From Pseudopedobacter sp. (GTDB lineage Bacteria > Bacteroidota > Bacteroidia > Sphingobacteriales > Sphingobacteriaceae): a stretch of DNA of 64,000 bases. The DNA is taken from contig JACMOI010000052.1 of NCBI GenBank assembly GCA_014378105.1, positions 1 to 64,000 on the forward strand. Direction: 5' to 3'. A program made the translations under genes and the position numbers. Below are positions 29,012 through 38,619 of the stretch, piece by piece (positions within the stretch are counted from its first letter, which is position 1; each line of letters opens with the position of its first letter). The notes beneath the pieces are model-generated. The model saw only the letters and a program-made list of their open reading frames with translations. It searched no databases and was not told where the DNA came from.

Positions 29012-30286
29012 CTAATAGCTATATTTTTTCCAAAGATTTTTAAGGTGTACACGAATTTTATTTTCAGCAGTATTATTTTGCGGTTCGTACAATTTTGTAC
29101 CGCTTAGTTGCTCTGGAAAAAACTCTTGATCAGTAAAATTATTCTCGAAAGCGTGTGCGTATTTATAGTTTTTACCATAGTCCATGTTTTTCATGAGCTT
29201 GGTTGGCGCATTACGAAGATGCAGCGGAACTGGCAAATCACCAGTTTGTTTTACCAAAGATTGCGCTTTACCAATAGCCTCATAAGCTGCATTGCTTTTT
29301 GCCGATGAAGCCATATAAGTCACCGCCTGTGAAAGGATAATTCTCGACTCGGGCCAACCAATAACATTGATTGCTTGAAAACAATTATTAGCCAATAATA
29401 GCGCATTGGGATTGGCATTTCCAATATCTTCAGAAGCTAAAATTAAGAGTCTGCGGGCTATAAATTTCGGATCTTCACCACCTTCAATCATTCTGGCGAG
29501 CCAGTAAACGGCGGCGTTTGGATCGCTTCCACGAATAGATTTAATAAAAGCCGAAATGATATCGTAATGTTGCTCACCAGTTTTGTCGTACAAAGCCATG
29601 TTCTGTTGAACATTTTTAAGCACAAAATCATTGGTAATTTCTACTTTTTTACCTTCTGAAGCGTTGATTAAAAGCTCTAAGATATTGAGTAATTTTCTTC
29701 CATCACCACCAGAAACTCGCAACAAAGCTTCAGTTTCTTTTATTTGGATGGATTTTTCTTTTAAAACTTCATCATTTTTTATAGCTCTTTGGAGCATGTT
29801 TATTAATTCTTCTTCACTCAAGTTTTGCAAAACATAAACTTGGCAACGAGAAAGTAAAGCTGAAATAACTTCGAAAGATGGGTTTTCAGTTGTGGCGCCA
29901 ATTAAAGTCACCAAACCACGTTCAACTGCACCTAATAAAGAATCTTGTTGTGACTTTGAAAAACGATGAATCTCATCAATAAACAAAATCGGAACAATGC
30001 CCCCCTTTTTATATTGCTCTGCCTTTTCAATGGTATCTCGAACATCTTTAACTCCAGAATTGATCGCACTTAATGAGAAAAAAGGTCGATCTAAACTTTT
30101 AGAAATGATAAAAGCTAATGTGGTTTTACCCACGCCTGGAGGACCCCAAAAAATCATGGATGGAATTCTTCCACCTTCAATTGCCTTACGTAAAACAGCC
30201 CCTTCACCAACTAAATGTTGCTGACCAGTGTATTCGTCCAATGTATTTGGACGCATTCTTTCTGCTAATGGATCTGATAAAGCCAA
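29012..30286 (-). CDS. rarA: Replication-associated recombination protein A (RarA/MgsA AAA+ ATPase)
   Basis: LAERMRPNTLDEYTGQQHLVGEGAVLRKAIEGG; FWGPPGVGKTTLA; FIDEIHRFSKSQQD. Confidence 0.95.
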   Translation of the reverse strand: MALSDPLAERMRPNTLDEYTGQQHLVGEGAVLRKAIEGGRIPSMIFWGPPGVGKTTLAFIISKSLDRPFFSLSAINSGVKDVRDTIEKAEQYKKGGIVPILFIDEIHRFSKSQQDSLLGAVERGLVTLIGATTENPSFEVISALLSRCQVYVLQNLSEEELINMLQRAIKNDEVLKEKSIQIKETEALLRVSGGDGRKLLNILELLINASEGKKVEITNDFVLKNVQQNMALYDKTGEQHYDIISAFIKSIRGSDPNAAVYWLARMIEGGEDPKFIARRLLILASEDIGNANPNALLLANNCFQAINVIGWPESRIILSQAVTYMASSAKSNAAYEAIGKAQSLVKQTGDLPVPLHLRNAPTKLMKNMDYGKNYKYAHAFENNFTDQEFFPEQLSGTKLYEPQNNTAENKIRVHLKNLWKKYSY

Positions 30287-30303
30287 TTTTTATTTTTTTA
30301 GAA

Positions 30304-30777
30304 TTAGAAAGTTAGCTCTTTTCTGATGATTTTTGGGCGAGTTGGGTTAACTTTTGTTTGAATTTGGTTTAAAACCGTTGGATTTGGATCCTGAATATAT
30401 AACTCTACCAAATAAGTTCTACCTTTTACAAAAGAAGTATCTGGCTTAAAAGACACTGACTTTTTATTTATCAAATAGATTCCAGGAATTGGTTTTTGCA
30501 ATTCTTGAACATCTTCATCAACTTTTTGATAAACCGAGAAATAACGCTGCCAATTTTCGTTGCTTAAAGAATCTGTTTTAAGTTCTTGCAAAATGTAGGG
30601 GTTAAAACCAGAAAATTCTACCGCATTTGAATCTGAACTAATTCTTATGGCTATTTCCTCCTCCAATTGATTGTTAGATTTTGGTTGGCAAGAGGAAAGT
30701 ATTAATAATATTATTGGCACTATTAAAAGTACTTTACAAATTTTTGATACTTCAAATACTTTTGTTTTAGTCTGCAT
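30304..30777 (-). CDS. Hypothetical lipoprotein
   Basis: Lipobox-like LLILSSCQPKS; no family recognised. Confidence 0.6.
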   Translation of the reverse strand: MQTKTKVFEVSKICKVLLIVPIILLILSSCQPKSNNQLEEEIAIRISSDSNAVEFSGFNPYILQELKTDSLSNENWQRYFSVYQKVDEDVQELQKPIPGIYLINKKSVSFKPDTSFVKGRTYLVELYIQDPNPTVLNQIQTKVNPTRPKIIRKELTF

Positions 30778-30799
30778 TTAATTTTGAACTATTGTAGAT

Positions 30800-32059
30800 T
30801 TATTCAGCAAGTAAATCATTAATTAATTTATCGAACTCATTTACAAATTCTTCGTAATGATTACCAGTTCCTGGGCCACTAAATCCTGTATGAATTTTTC
30901 GAACATTTCCTTTTTTATCAATCACAATCATAGTTGGGAAAGCGATTACCTTATTTAACATCGGTAAACTTTTAGCAGCATCGCTTTTTACATCAGTATA
31001 TCCAGTGATCAGTAATGGATATTTAATATCAAATCTATTTTTCAGACGCTCGATATTCTTTTTTGATTTTTCAAAATCCCGGGTTCGCTCATATGCTAAA
31101 CCAACGACTTCAACTCCTTTTTCTTTATTTTGATTATAGAATTTTGTTAAGAAAGATGTTTCATCCATACAGTTTGGGCACCATGAACCCAACATTTGCA
31201 CAATAACTACTTTGTTTTTGAATTTAGCATCATCTAACGAAACTGTTTTGTGTTCTAAATCAGGAAAAGAGAAATCAATTTTTTTTGTCCCATCCTTTAA
31301 GAACATTAGCCCATAAGCGTCTGGTAATTTAGCCTGATCATCTTTTTTACCTTTAAAACTATCAATAGAAGAAAATCCAGAGTAAAATTTACCATTAGTC
31401 ATCACGCTATCTCCTTCTATACTGACGGTAAAAAGAAAGGCATGTGAACCATCAAATGTAGAAAGCGAGAGTTGATTCCCTTCTACTATACCTTCTAAAA
31501 AACGATAATCCCCAGTTGGAGTTAAAAAAGTTCCGGTAACTTTTGATTTATTTTGAACAAACTCACCAACGGCAACAGTAGTATCTGCCCTATCGCCACT
31601 AATAAATGTTGCAGACCATCTTCCTGAGACGTTTGTTGTGGGTTGTGCAACTTGTTGTTTAATTCTCCAATCTGCTTCTGCCTGAGCATAAAAAGTCATG
31701 TTTGCATCCTTATCTGCTAAATGCTTTGTCCAAACGCCATTAATTTTACCATCAGATAAAACGCCATTAATTTCAGAATCAAATAATGGCATTTGGATAT
31801 GAATAGAATCACCATTTCTGGTTATTTCGTCAACTTTAAACCGTTCAGAACTATTCATTATAGCTAGGCTTAGCTTTCCTAAACTGTCTTTAACATCAAA
31901 ATTAAATGGAATTTCTGCTCCAGATTCTGTGATTAAAACACCTCGCCAAACTCCTGTGTTAAATTTTGAATCTGGTTTATCACAAGCAAAGAAAAGAATT
32001 CCACACAAAGTAAATAGGCAGAAAGAAGATACTAAATTTTTCATGCCATAAATATTCAA
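30800..32059 (-). CDS. TlpA-like thiol:disulfide oxidoreductase (lipoprotein)
   Basis: Redox motif LGSWCPNCMDE; FFACDKPDSK lipobox; thioredoxin-like C-terminus FPTMIVIDKKGNVRKIHTGF. Confidence 0.9.
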   Translation of the reverse strand: MNIYGMKNLVSSFCLFTLCGILFFACDKPDSKFNTGVWRGVLITESGAEIPFNFDVKDSLGKLSLAIMNSSERFKVDEITRNGDSIHIQMPLFDSEINGVLSDGKINGVWTKHLADKDANMTFYAQAEADWRIKQQVAQPTTNVSGRWSATFISGDRADTTVAVGEFVQNKSKVTGTFLTPTGDYRFLEGIVEGNQLSLSTFDGSHAFLFTVSIEGDSVMTNGKFYSGFSSIDSFKGKKDDQAKLPDAYGLMFLKDGTKKIDFSFPDLEHKTVSLDDAKFKNKVVIVQMLGSWCPNCMDETSFLTKFYNQNKEKGVEVVGLAYERTRDFEKSKKNIERLKNRFDIKYPLLITGYTDVKSDAAKSLPMLNKVIAFPTMIVIDKKGNVRKIHTGFSGPGTGNHYEEFVNEFDKLINDLLAE

Positions 32060-32072
32060 AAATAATATCGAA

Positions 32073-33212
32073 TTACTTTAATATCTCTCTAGAAATGACA
32101 ACTTTCTGAATTTCAGAAGTCCCTTCATAAATCTGAGTAATTTTTGCATCACGCATTAAACGTTCTACATGAAATTCCTTTACAAAACCATATCCGCCAT
32201 GAATTTGTACCGCTTCAACCGTAGTTTTCATAGCCACTTCAGATGCAAATAATTTAGCCATAGAACTAGCTTGTGCATAAGGTAATCCTTGATCTTTTAG
32301 CCAGGCCGCTTTTAAAACCATCAATCTGGCAGCTTCGATTTCAGTAGCCATATCGGCCAATTTAAAGGCAATTGACTGGTGTTCTGATATTGGCTTTCCA
32401 AAAGTTTTACGTTCCTGAGCATATTGAGTTGCTAATTCGAAAGCTCCAGATGCAATACCTAAAGCTTGTGCTGCAATTCCAATTCTTCCTCCCTCTAACG
32501 TTTTCATGGCAAATTTAAAACCGAAGCCATCTTTACCAATTCTGTTTGTTTTTGGTACTTTAACATCAGAAAACATCAGTGAATGCGTATCAGAGCCACG
32601 TATACCTAGCTTATTTTCTTTTAAGCCGACAGTAAAACCCTCCATGCCTTTTTCAATTATTAACGCATTTATGCCTTTATGCCCTTTCTCTGGATGAGTT
32701 TGAGCAATAACCAAATAAATAGATGCAGAACTGCCATTGGTAATCCAATTTTTAGTTCCATTTAATAAATAGTAGTCTCCCATATCCTCGGCAGTGGTAT
32801 GTTGCGAGGTAGCATCAGAACCTGCTTCAGGTTCTGATAAACAAAATGCACCAATCTTTTCACCAGCAGCCAAAGGCTTCAAGTATTTTTCCTTTTGCTC
32901 TTCATTTGCATAAGTTTCTAATCCGAAACATACTAAAGAATTATTTACCGAAACAACTACTGAAGCCGAAGCATCAATTTTAGAAAGCTCCTCCATCACC
33001 AAAACGTAGGAAATAACATCCATTCCAGCGCCATTGTATTTTGGGTCTACCATCATGCCCATAAACCCAAGTTCACCCAATTTTTTTATTTGCGCTGCTG
33101 GGAATTTTTGATGTTCATCTCTTTCTATTACACCAGGTTTAAGTTCTGTTTGGGCAAAATCTCTTGCCGCCTGCTGAATCATTAAATGTTCTTCCGTAAA
33201 TTGAAATTGCAT
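32073..33212 (-). CDS. Acyl-CoA dehydrogenase
   Basis: GAFCLSEPEAGSDATSQ, NGTKNWITNGSSAS, QIHGGYGFVKEFHVERLMRDAKITQIYEGTSEIQ. Confidence 0.97.
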   Translation of the reverse strand: MQFQFTEEHLMIQQAARDFAQTELKPGVIERDEHQKFPAAQIKKLGELGFMGMMVDPKYNGAGMDVISYVLVMEELSKIDASASVVVSVNNSLVCFGLETYANEEQKEKYLKPLAAGEKIGAFCLSEPEAGSDATSQHTTAEDMGDYYLLNGTKNWITNGSSASIYLVIAQTHPEKGHKGINALIIEKGMEGFTVGLKENKLGIRGSDTHSLMFSDVKVPKTNRIGKDGFGFKFAMKTLEGGRIGIAAQALGIASGAFELATQYAQERKTFGKPISEHQSIAFKLADMATEIEAARLMVLKAAWLKDQGLPYAQASSMAKLFASEVAMKTTVEAVQIHGGYGFVKEFHVERLMRDAKITQIYEGTSEIQKVVISREILK

Positions 33213-33252
33213 ATTCTAATAAGTGATAATTAGGAAAATAAGTTTTATTAAT

Positions 33253-33352
33253 TGGGCGTTTCCCCTAAATAAGAGCGGGCTTTTCGCTCATACTGCTTCT
33301 GGCATTAGCCACAAGCTGGTATGCGCTACAATCCCTAACGCGAAATTTAGTT
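33253..33352. repeat. Intergenic REP-like palindromic element (best-preserved copy)
   Basis: gggcgtttcccctaaataagagcgggcttttcgctCATACTGCTTCTGGCattaGCCACAAGCTGGTATGcgctacaatccctaacgcgaaa, near-perfect inverted arms. Confidence 0.7.
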
Positions 33353-33459
33353 TAAGCAAATAGGAAGTTCTTAGAAAAATCAAAAAACCCCCTATTTACT
33401 AAACCCTAAACACCCAAATATAAGGAATATATTATGCAAGCATAGTAATGTTTGTAAAA

Positions 33460-33963
33460 TTATTGATGAGCTTTTAAAATTTTTTGCTCGATTAATGATG
33501 TTGAATAGCCATCGAGGAATTTAATCGTCTCGACATCTCCGCCATTTTCTAAAACTTCTTTAGCTCCAACAATTTGATCGATAGAATAATCAGCTCCTTT
33601 AACCAAAACATTTGGTAATATATTTTTAATCAAATCAAGTGGTGTATCTTCATCAAACAAAATCACGGCATCAATAAAAAAGAAAGATGCAAGAATTCCA
33701 GCTCTGGAAATTTCCGGATTAATTGGGCGAGTTGCTCCTTTTAGTCTTTGGGTGGAAGCGTCTGAGTTTAAACCTACGATTAACTTTGAACCTAAATCTG
33801 CCGCTTTTGACAGATAATCTACATGACCTAAATGTACAATATCAAAGCATCCGTTTGTGAAAACAATCTTTTCATTATTCATCTTCCAGCTTTCCAATAA
33901 TGGTTGGAAATCATTTACAGAACTGAAAAATTTATTCTTGATGGTTTGATTGTTGTTTCTCAT
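33460..33963 (-). CDS. rfaE2: D-glycero-beta-D-manno-heptose-1-phosphate adenylyltransferase (RfaE2/HldE C-domain)
   Basis: VFTNGCFDIVHLGHVDYLSKAADLG nucleotidyltransferase HxGH; LVKGADYSIDQIVGAKEV. Confidence 0.93.
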   Translation of the reverse strand: MRNNNQTIKNKFFSSVNDFQPLLESWKMNNEKIVFTNGCFDIVHLGHVDYLSKAADLGSKLIVGLNSDASTQRLKGATRPINPEISRAGILASFFFIDAVILFDEDTPLDLIKNILPNVLVKGADYSIDQIVGAKEVLENGGDVETIKFLDGYSTSLIEQKILKAHQ

Positions 33964-34942
33964 TGTTCAAAGAAATATTGAAGTTGAAGCCTAAAATTAA
34001 GCTTAAAAATCCAAAAACAATTACTATTAGCGTTTGAGCAGCATGAATAATAGTTGCGTATGCTAGGCCAATAGTTGGACCAATCCCTAAAAACCTTAAG
34101 CATTCTGATACCATAAAATGAAAAGCTCCTATCCCACCTTGAATGGGTGCAATCATTCCGAAACTACCTCCAACTACTGTAAACATCGCTGAAACGAAAT
34201 TTAGCTCTTGTGTTGCTACAAATAATTTAAATCCTATGAAAGATGATAGCGTATAAAACAGCCAAATCAATAAAGTATAAAATGCAAATAGAGTTGGATT
34301 TTTTATTTTTTTTGAAGCTAGAAATCCTTCTTTGAGCTTTAAAATTCCTTTTTTTATTTTACTTAAGAAAGGAGACTTTCCTTTTCTTTTGAAAAGAAAA
34401 AAGAAAAGAAATACAATAATTAGCATCAGAAAAAGCGCTATTAAAATTCTTTGAATAGTGAAAATTGAACCAATTTTTAAATTGTCTAAAATTCCAAAAA
34501 TCTCTGAAGAATAAACAAAAAGAAGAATAACGATAAACAAAAAGAGCATCAATAAATCAAAAATCCTTTCTGCTATTACTGTCCCAAAAGCAGCAATAGG
34601 ATCTAATTTCTCCTTTTTTGATACCAAACCACACCTCAACAACTCACCAGCTCGTGGTAAAACTAAATTGAGAAGATATCCAACCATTAGCGCATTATAA
34701 ACATTAAAAAAAGACGTTTTTTGTTTAGCAATTGGATTAAGCATTAATTGCCATCTTAAAGCCCTAAAAACGTGGGCAACTAGCACAAAAAATCCTGCTA
34801 AGATGGCATAAGACCAATTTGAACTGGCAAGAATATCAAAGAAATTACGCTGTAAATTTTCTTTGAAGAGGTAATAACAAATCCCTAATCCTATAAAAAA
34901 AACAATAATATATTTTAAAATTGATCTGAGGTTTACTCTCAA
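33932..34942 (-). CDS. Lysylphosphatidylglycerol synthase TM region/UPF0104 flippase-like protein
   Basis: HVFRALRWQLMLNP; NLVLPRAGELLRCGLVSKKEKL; PIQGGIGAFHFMVSECL. Confidence 0.9.
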   Translation of the reverse strand: MRVNLRSILKYIIVFFIGLGICYYLFKENLQRNFFDILASSNWSYAILAGFFVLVAHVFRALRWQLMLNPIAKQKTSFFNVYNALMVGYLLNLVLPRAGELLRCGLVSKKEKLDPIAAFGTVIAERIFDLLMLFLFIVILLFVYSSEIFGILDNLKIGSIFTIQRILIALFLMLIIVFLFFFLFKRKGKSPFLSKIKKGILKLKEGFLASKKIKNPTLFAFYTLLIWLFYTLSSFIGFKLFVATQELNFVSAMFTVVGGSFGMIAPIQGGIGAFHFMVSECLRFLGIGPTIGLAYATIIHAAQTLIVIVFGFLSLILGFNFNISLNNEKQQSNHQE

Positions 34943-34946
34943 TAGA

Positions 34947-35297
34947 TTATTTGATTAAACGATTATTCTCATCCGGAAAAACCAAAATAGGTTCAAATTT
35001 TTTAGCCTCTTCCATTTCCAAAAGAGCATAAGAAACGATAATAACAACATCACCTATTTGTGCCAAACGGGCGCAAGAACCATTTAAGCAAATTGTTCCA
35101 CTTCCACGCTCCCCTTTAATAATATAGGTTTCAAATCTTGCTCCGTTGTTGTTATTTACAACTTGGACTTTCTCATTCGGAATCATATTGGCGGCGTCTA
35201 TCAGATCTTCGTCGATGGTAATACTACCTACATAATTCAACTCAGATTGCGTAACTTTTACCCGATGAATTTTAGATTTTAAAACTTCTATAATCAT
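34947..35297 (-). CDS. panD: Aspartate 1-decarboxylase
   Basis: [23 protein letters not shown] (GS self-cleavage site). Confidence 0.97.
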   Translation of the reverse strand: MIIEVLKSKIHRVKVTQSELNYVGSITIDEDLIDAANMIPNEKVQVVNNNNGARFETYIIKGERGSGTICLNGSCARLAQIGDVVIIVSYALLEMEEAKKFEPILVFPDENNRLIK

Positions 35298-35301
35298 ACT
35301 A

Positions 35302-35309
35302 CAAATTTA
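35302..35309 (-). promoter_or_regulatory. Bacteroidota -7 element (TAAATTTG) 4 nt upstream of panD ATG
   Basis: Reverse complement of caaattta matches TAnnTTTG; no obvious -33 element. Confidence 0.4.
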
Positions 35310-35330
35310 TAAATAGTAATTATACTATTG

Positions 35331-36194
35331 TTAAGAAAGGATCATATTATCTATCAGCCTAGTTTCACCAACCATACAAGCAATTAACGCGATTGCTTTT
35401 TGTTTTTTTTCGCTACGAATTTCTTCTAACGTTAACGTATCGCAGATTTTAAGATATTCCAAACTTACATGGTCATCTTTTTCAAATAATAACTTAGCGC
35501 TATCCAAGAGCTCATCCATAGGGAGCTGATGAAAATTTGTTCGAATAAATTCTAATGATTTAAAAATCGCTAATGATTTATTTCTTTCAGATGCACTCAA
35601 TCTTATATTTCGAGAACTCATCGCTAAACCATCCGCTTCTCTAATTATTGGACAAGCAATTAAATCTATATTTAGATTAAGATCTTGACTCATTTTACTA
35701 ACCACCAAAAATTGTTGATAGTCCTTTTGCCCGAAAAAGGCGTTATCTGGTTTAATCAAATCAAACAATTTAAAAACAATTTGAGTGACTCCTTTATAAT
35801 GTCCAGGTCGAAATTTGCCTTCCAAAATATTACTCATTGGGCCTACTTCATATACCCATTCTTCCGTTTCTGAATACATTTCATCAACTTCAGGACTGAA
35901 TAAAATATCACATCCCGCATTTTCTAAAAGTTGAATATCCTTTTCTATTGGCTTTGGATATTTCTTTAAGTCATCCGAATTGTTGAATTGAGTTGGATTA
36001 ACAAAAATACTGACGATTGTAATGTCACAACTGGCTTTAGATTGCGCAACCAATGATAAATGACCTTCATGGAGAGCTCCCATAGTTGGCACCAATCCAA
36101 TTTTAATTTTTTGACTTCTAACAGTTGACAACAACTCCCTAATCGCAAACCTGGTTTTAAATATCTTCAAAAGAAAAAGAATTTTGAGCAGCAA
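35331..36194 (-). CDS. panC: Pantoate--beta-alanine ligase (start uncertain)
   Basis: IGLVPTMGALHEGHLSLV; VSIFVNPTQFNNSDD; FFGQKDYQQ. Confidence 0.96.
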   Translation of the reverse strand: MLLKILFLLKIFKTRFAIRELLSTVRSQKIKIGLVPTMGALHEGHLSLVAQSKASCDITIVSIFVNPTQFNNSDDLKKYPKPIEKDIQLLENAGCDILFSPEVDEMYSETEEWVYEVGPMSNILEGKFRPGHYKGVTQIVFKLFDLIKPDNAFFGQKDYQQFLVVSKMSQDLNLNIDLIACPIIREADGLAMSSRNIRLSASERNKSLAIFKSLEFIRTNFHQLPMDELLDSAKLLFEKDDHVSLEYLKICDTLTLEEIRSEKKQKAIALIACMVGETRLIDNMILS

Positions 36195-36241
36195 AATTGT
36201 ACAATTACTTACTAATAAACAAAAAGCATTTGCATAAATGA

Positions 36242-36272
36242 TTGATAATCCATAAGTTTTTTCTTATATTTG
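36242..36272 (+). promoter_or_regulatory. Putative Bacteroidota promoter (TTG - N20 - TATATTTG) for glgA-like gene
   Basis: TATATTTG at 36265-36272 and TTG at 36242-36244. Confidence 0.5.
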
Positions 36273-36318
36273 CCTCTCTAAAAATACTTCTTAACAAAAA
36301 CTTAACACAGATTAGGAG

Positions 36319-37143
36319 ATGGGAAAAACCAAGCTTTTGTTTATCACACATGAAATGTCACCATTTCTAGAACTAACAAAAATTTCCAAAATAACCAGAC
36401 AATTACCACAAGTTATGCAGGAAAAAGGATTCGAAATTAGAATTCTTATGCCAAGATTTGGTAATATTAATGAAAGAAGAAACAGACTTCACGAAGTAAT
36501 CAGGCTATCCGGAATGAATATTATTATAGATGAAACCGATAATCCATTGATTATTAAAGTTGCATCTATCCCTGCAGCAAGAATGCAAGTTTATTTTTTA
36601 GATAATGAAGATTACTTCCACAGAAAGTATGTCTTCAATGATGCTAAAGGGAAATTCTATGCAGATAATGACGAGAGAGCCATTTTCTTTTGTAAAGGCG
36701 CTTTAGAAACTGTTAAAAAATTAGGATGGGCTCCGGATATTGTTCACTGTCATGGTTGGATGAGTTCGTTAATACCAGCATATTTAAAAACTAATTATAA
36801 AGACGACCCTACCTTTAAAGATTCTAAAGTTGTATATTCTATTTACAATAATAGTTTTTCTAATTCTTTAGGTGATTCTTTTATAAAGAAGGCTTTAATT
36901 AAGGGAATGAAGGAAAAAGATATTGAAGAATATCAAGAAGCAACACATCTTGCACTCAACAAAGCAGCAATTAAATATACTGATGGTATTGTAATTGGCG
37001 ACGATCAAGTAGATGAAGAACTGTTAAACTTTGTTAAAAAATCAGAAAAAGCGGTTTTAGATTATGAATCTACATTAGATTTGGAAAATTATTACAATTT
37101 TTACCAAGAAATCGCGTCTGATGTATTAGTATCAGTTGCTTAA
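36319..37143 (+). CDS. Glycogen/starch synthase N-terminal (GT5-like) domain protein
   Basis: KLLFITHEMSPFLELTKISKITRQLPQVMQEKGFEIRILMPRFG; PDIVHCHGWMSSLIPAYLK; only 274 aa, so lacks the second GT-B domain. Confidence 0.88.
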   Translation: MGKTKLLFITHEMSPFLELTKISKITRQLPQVMQEKGFEIRILMPRFGNINERRNRLHEVIRLSGMNIIIDETDNPLIIKVASIPAARMQVYFLDNEDYFHRKYVFNDAKGKFYADNDERAIFFCKGALETVKKLGWAPDIVHCHGWMSSLIPAYLKTNYKDDPTFKDSKVVYSIYNNSFSNSLGDSFIKKALIKGMKEKDIEEYQEATHLALNKAAIKYTDGIVIGDDQVDEELLNFVKKSEKAVLDYESTLDLENYYNFYQEIASDVLVSVA

Positions 37144-37160
37144 TTATTGAAAGATCATAT

Positions 37161-38546
37161 ATGAGATTTATAAAATCAGGCTTATTAACTTTGTTAGTAA
37201 GTCTTTTTATTTTAGGTGGTTGTAAAAATCCATCACAAATTGGTTTGGACATTGATCCTAAGTTAGATTTAAATTCTACCCTAGTTGATACCAGCACTGT
37301 TATTACGAAACTTATTAAAGAAGACAGCGTTCTATCTAATTTTACGAGTAATAGCGTTTTAGGATATTTTAAAGATCCTATTTTCGGGACAACTACAAGT
37401 AATATTGCTGCAGCTTTATCAATACCTTCTATAAGCACTAGCTTTGGTAAAAATCCTACACTAGATTCTGCAGTATTAGTTTTGCCTTTTCTTGGCTTTT
37501 ATGGAGACAGCATCAATACGGTATACAATGTAGAAATAAGACAACTTAATGAGGTTTTATATAACGAAACTAATAAGTCTTACTACAACACAAAAAAATG
37601 GGCTGTCAAATCTACATTAATAGGTTCAAAGAATTTTTATGCTGCTTATAAAGACAGTATAATTATTCAAGATATTATTGTAGGCAAAAAAGATACAGTC
37701 AAAAAAGTTGTTCCTCAATTACGAATAAAATTAGACCCAACCTTTATTAAAAATAATATTTTAAACCTTGATTCAGCTTCCCTGTCAACCAATAAAACAT
37801 TTAACAATTTTATTAAAGGTCTATATATCTCCTTAAATAAAACATCGACTGCTAATAATGGTGGTTTATTTAGTTTTGACACCAACACCGCGGGCAAATC
37901 TCGTCTTGATTTATTTTATAAATCGACTTCTACAAAGGGAACTACAGATACATTAAATAAATCATTCAATATTGAAGGTGCTCGAGGATTTGCTGTATCA
38001 GAAATAACTTGGGATTTAAACTCAACTCCCGTTAAAACGGAATTAGAATCTCAAACTTCAAATAATAAGACACTTTATTTTAAAGGTTTAAATGGTACAA
38101 AAGTAAAAGTTGAATTTCCTTATTTAAGTAAGATAAAAGCGCTAGGTAAAACCATCTCCATAAACAGAGCTGAACTTGTTTTAAAGGTTGTAAATGGAAC
38201 GGAAACACCTTATGCTCCTATAGCTCAATTAAGGATTTATAGATGGGATATAGCCAATAGACCTCAATTTTTACCAGATGAAAATCCATCTAATCCAAGA
38301 TATATCGGTGGTGGATTTATTGGTGGTTTTTATGATAAAGCCCACACAGAATATGTTTTCAATATGACTGGATATATCCAAGACATTTTGAATGGCAAAA
38401 CAAAAAACTACGGCACATTCTTAACATCGACTGATTTTACGAATGGCAGTGCTCTCCTAAGTAAATTAGGAAGGTCTGTGACTGGTGGAGCCACTAACGT
38501 AACTTATAAAGCCAAATTAAGAATTTATTACACTGATTTAAAGTAA
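37161..38546 (+). CDS. DUF4270-like lipoprotein
   Basis: LFILGGCKNPSQIGLDIDP lipobox; position between the glgA-like gene and glmS as in Sphingobacteriaceae (from memory). Confidence 0.75.
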   Translation: MRFIKSGLLTLLVSLFILGGCKNPSQIGLDIDPKLDLNSTLVDTSTVITKLIKEDSVLSNFTSNSVLGYFKDPIFGTTTSNIAAALSIPSISTSFGKNPTLDSAVLVLPFLGFYGDSINTVYNVEIRQLNEVLYNETNKSYYNTKKWAVKSTLIGSKNFYAAYKDSIIIQDIIVGKKDTVKKVVPQLRIKLDPTFIKNNILNLDSASLSTNKTFNNFIKGLYISLNKTSTANNGGLFSFDTNTAGKSRLDLFYKSTSTKGTTDTLNKSFNIEGARGFAVSEITWDLNSTPVKTELESQTSNNKTLYFKGLNGTKVKVEFPYLSKIKALGKTISINRAELVLKVVNGTETPYAPIAQLRIYRWDIANRPQFLPDENPSNPRYIGGGFIGGFYDKAHTEYVFNMTGYIQDILNGKTKNYGTFLTSTDFTNGSALLSKLGRSVTGGATNVTYKAKLRIYYTDLK

Positions 38547-38619
38547 GTTATCAAAAGAAATTTTTCATTGAAACTATATTTTGTAGATTAGCAGCAATCT
38601 TCAAAATATAGTTTTTTTT

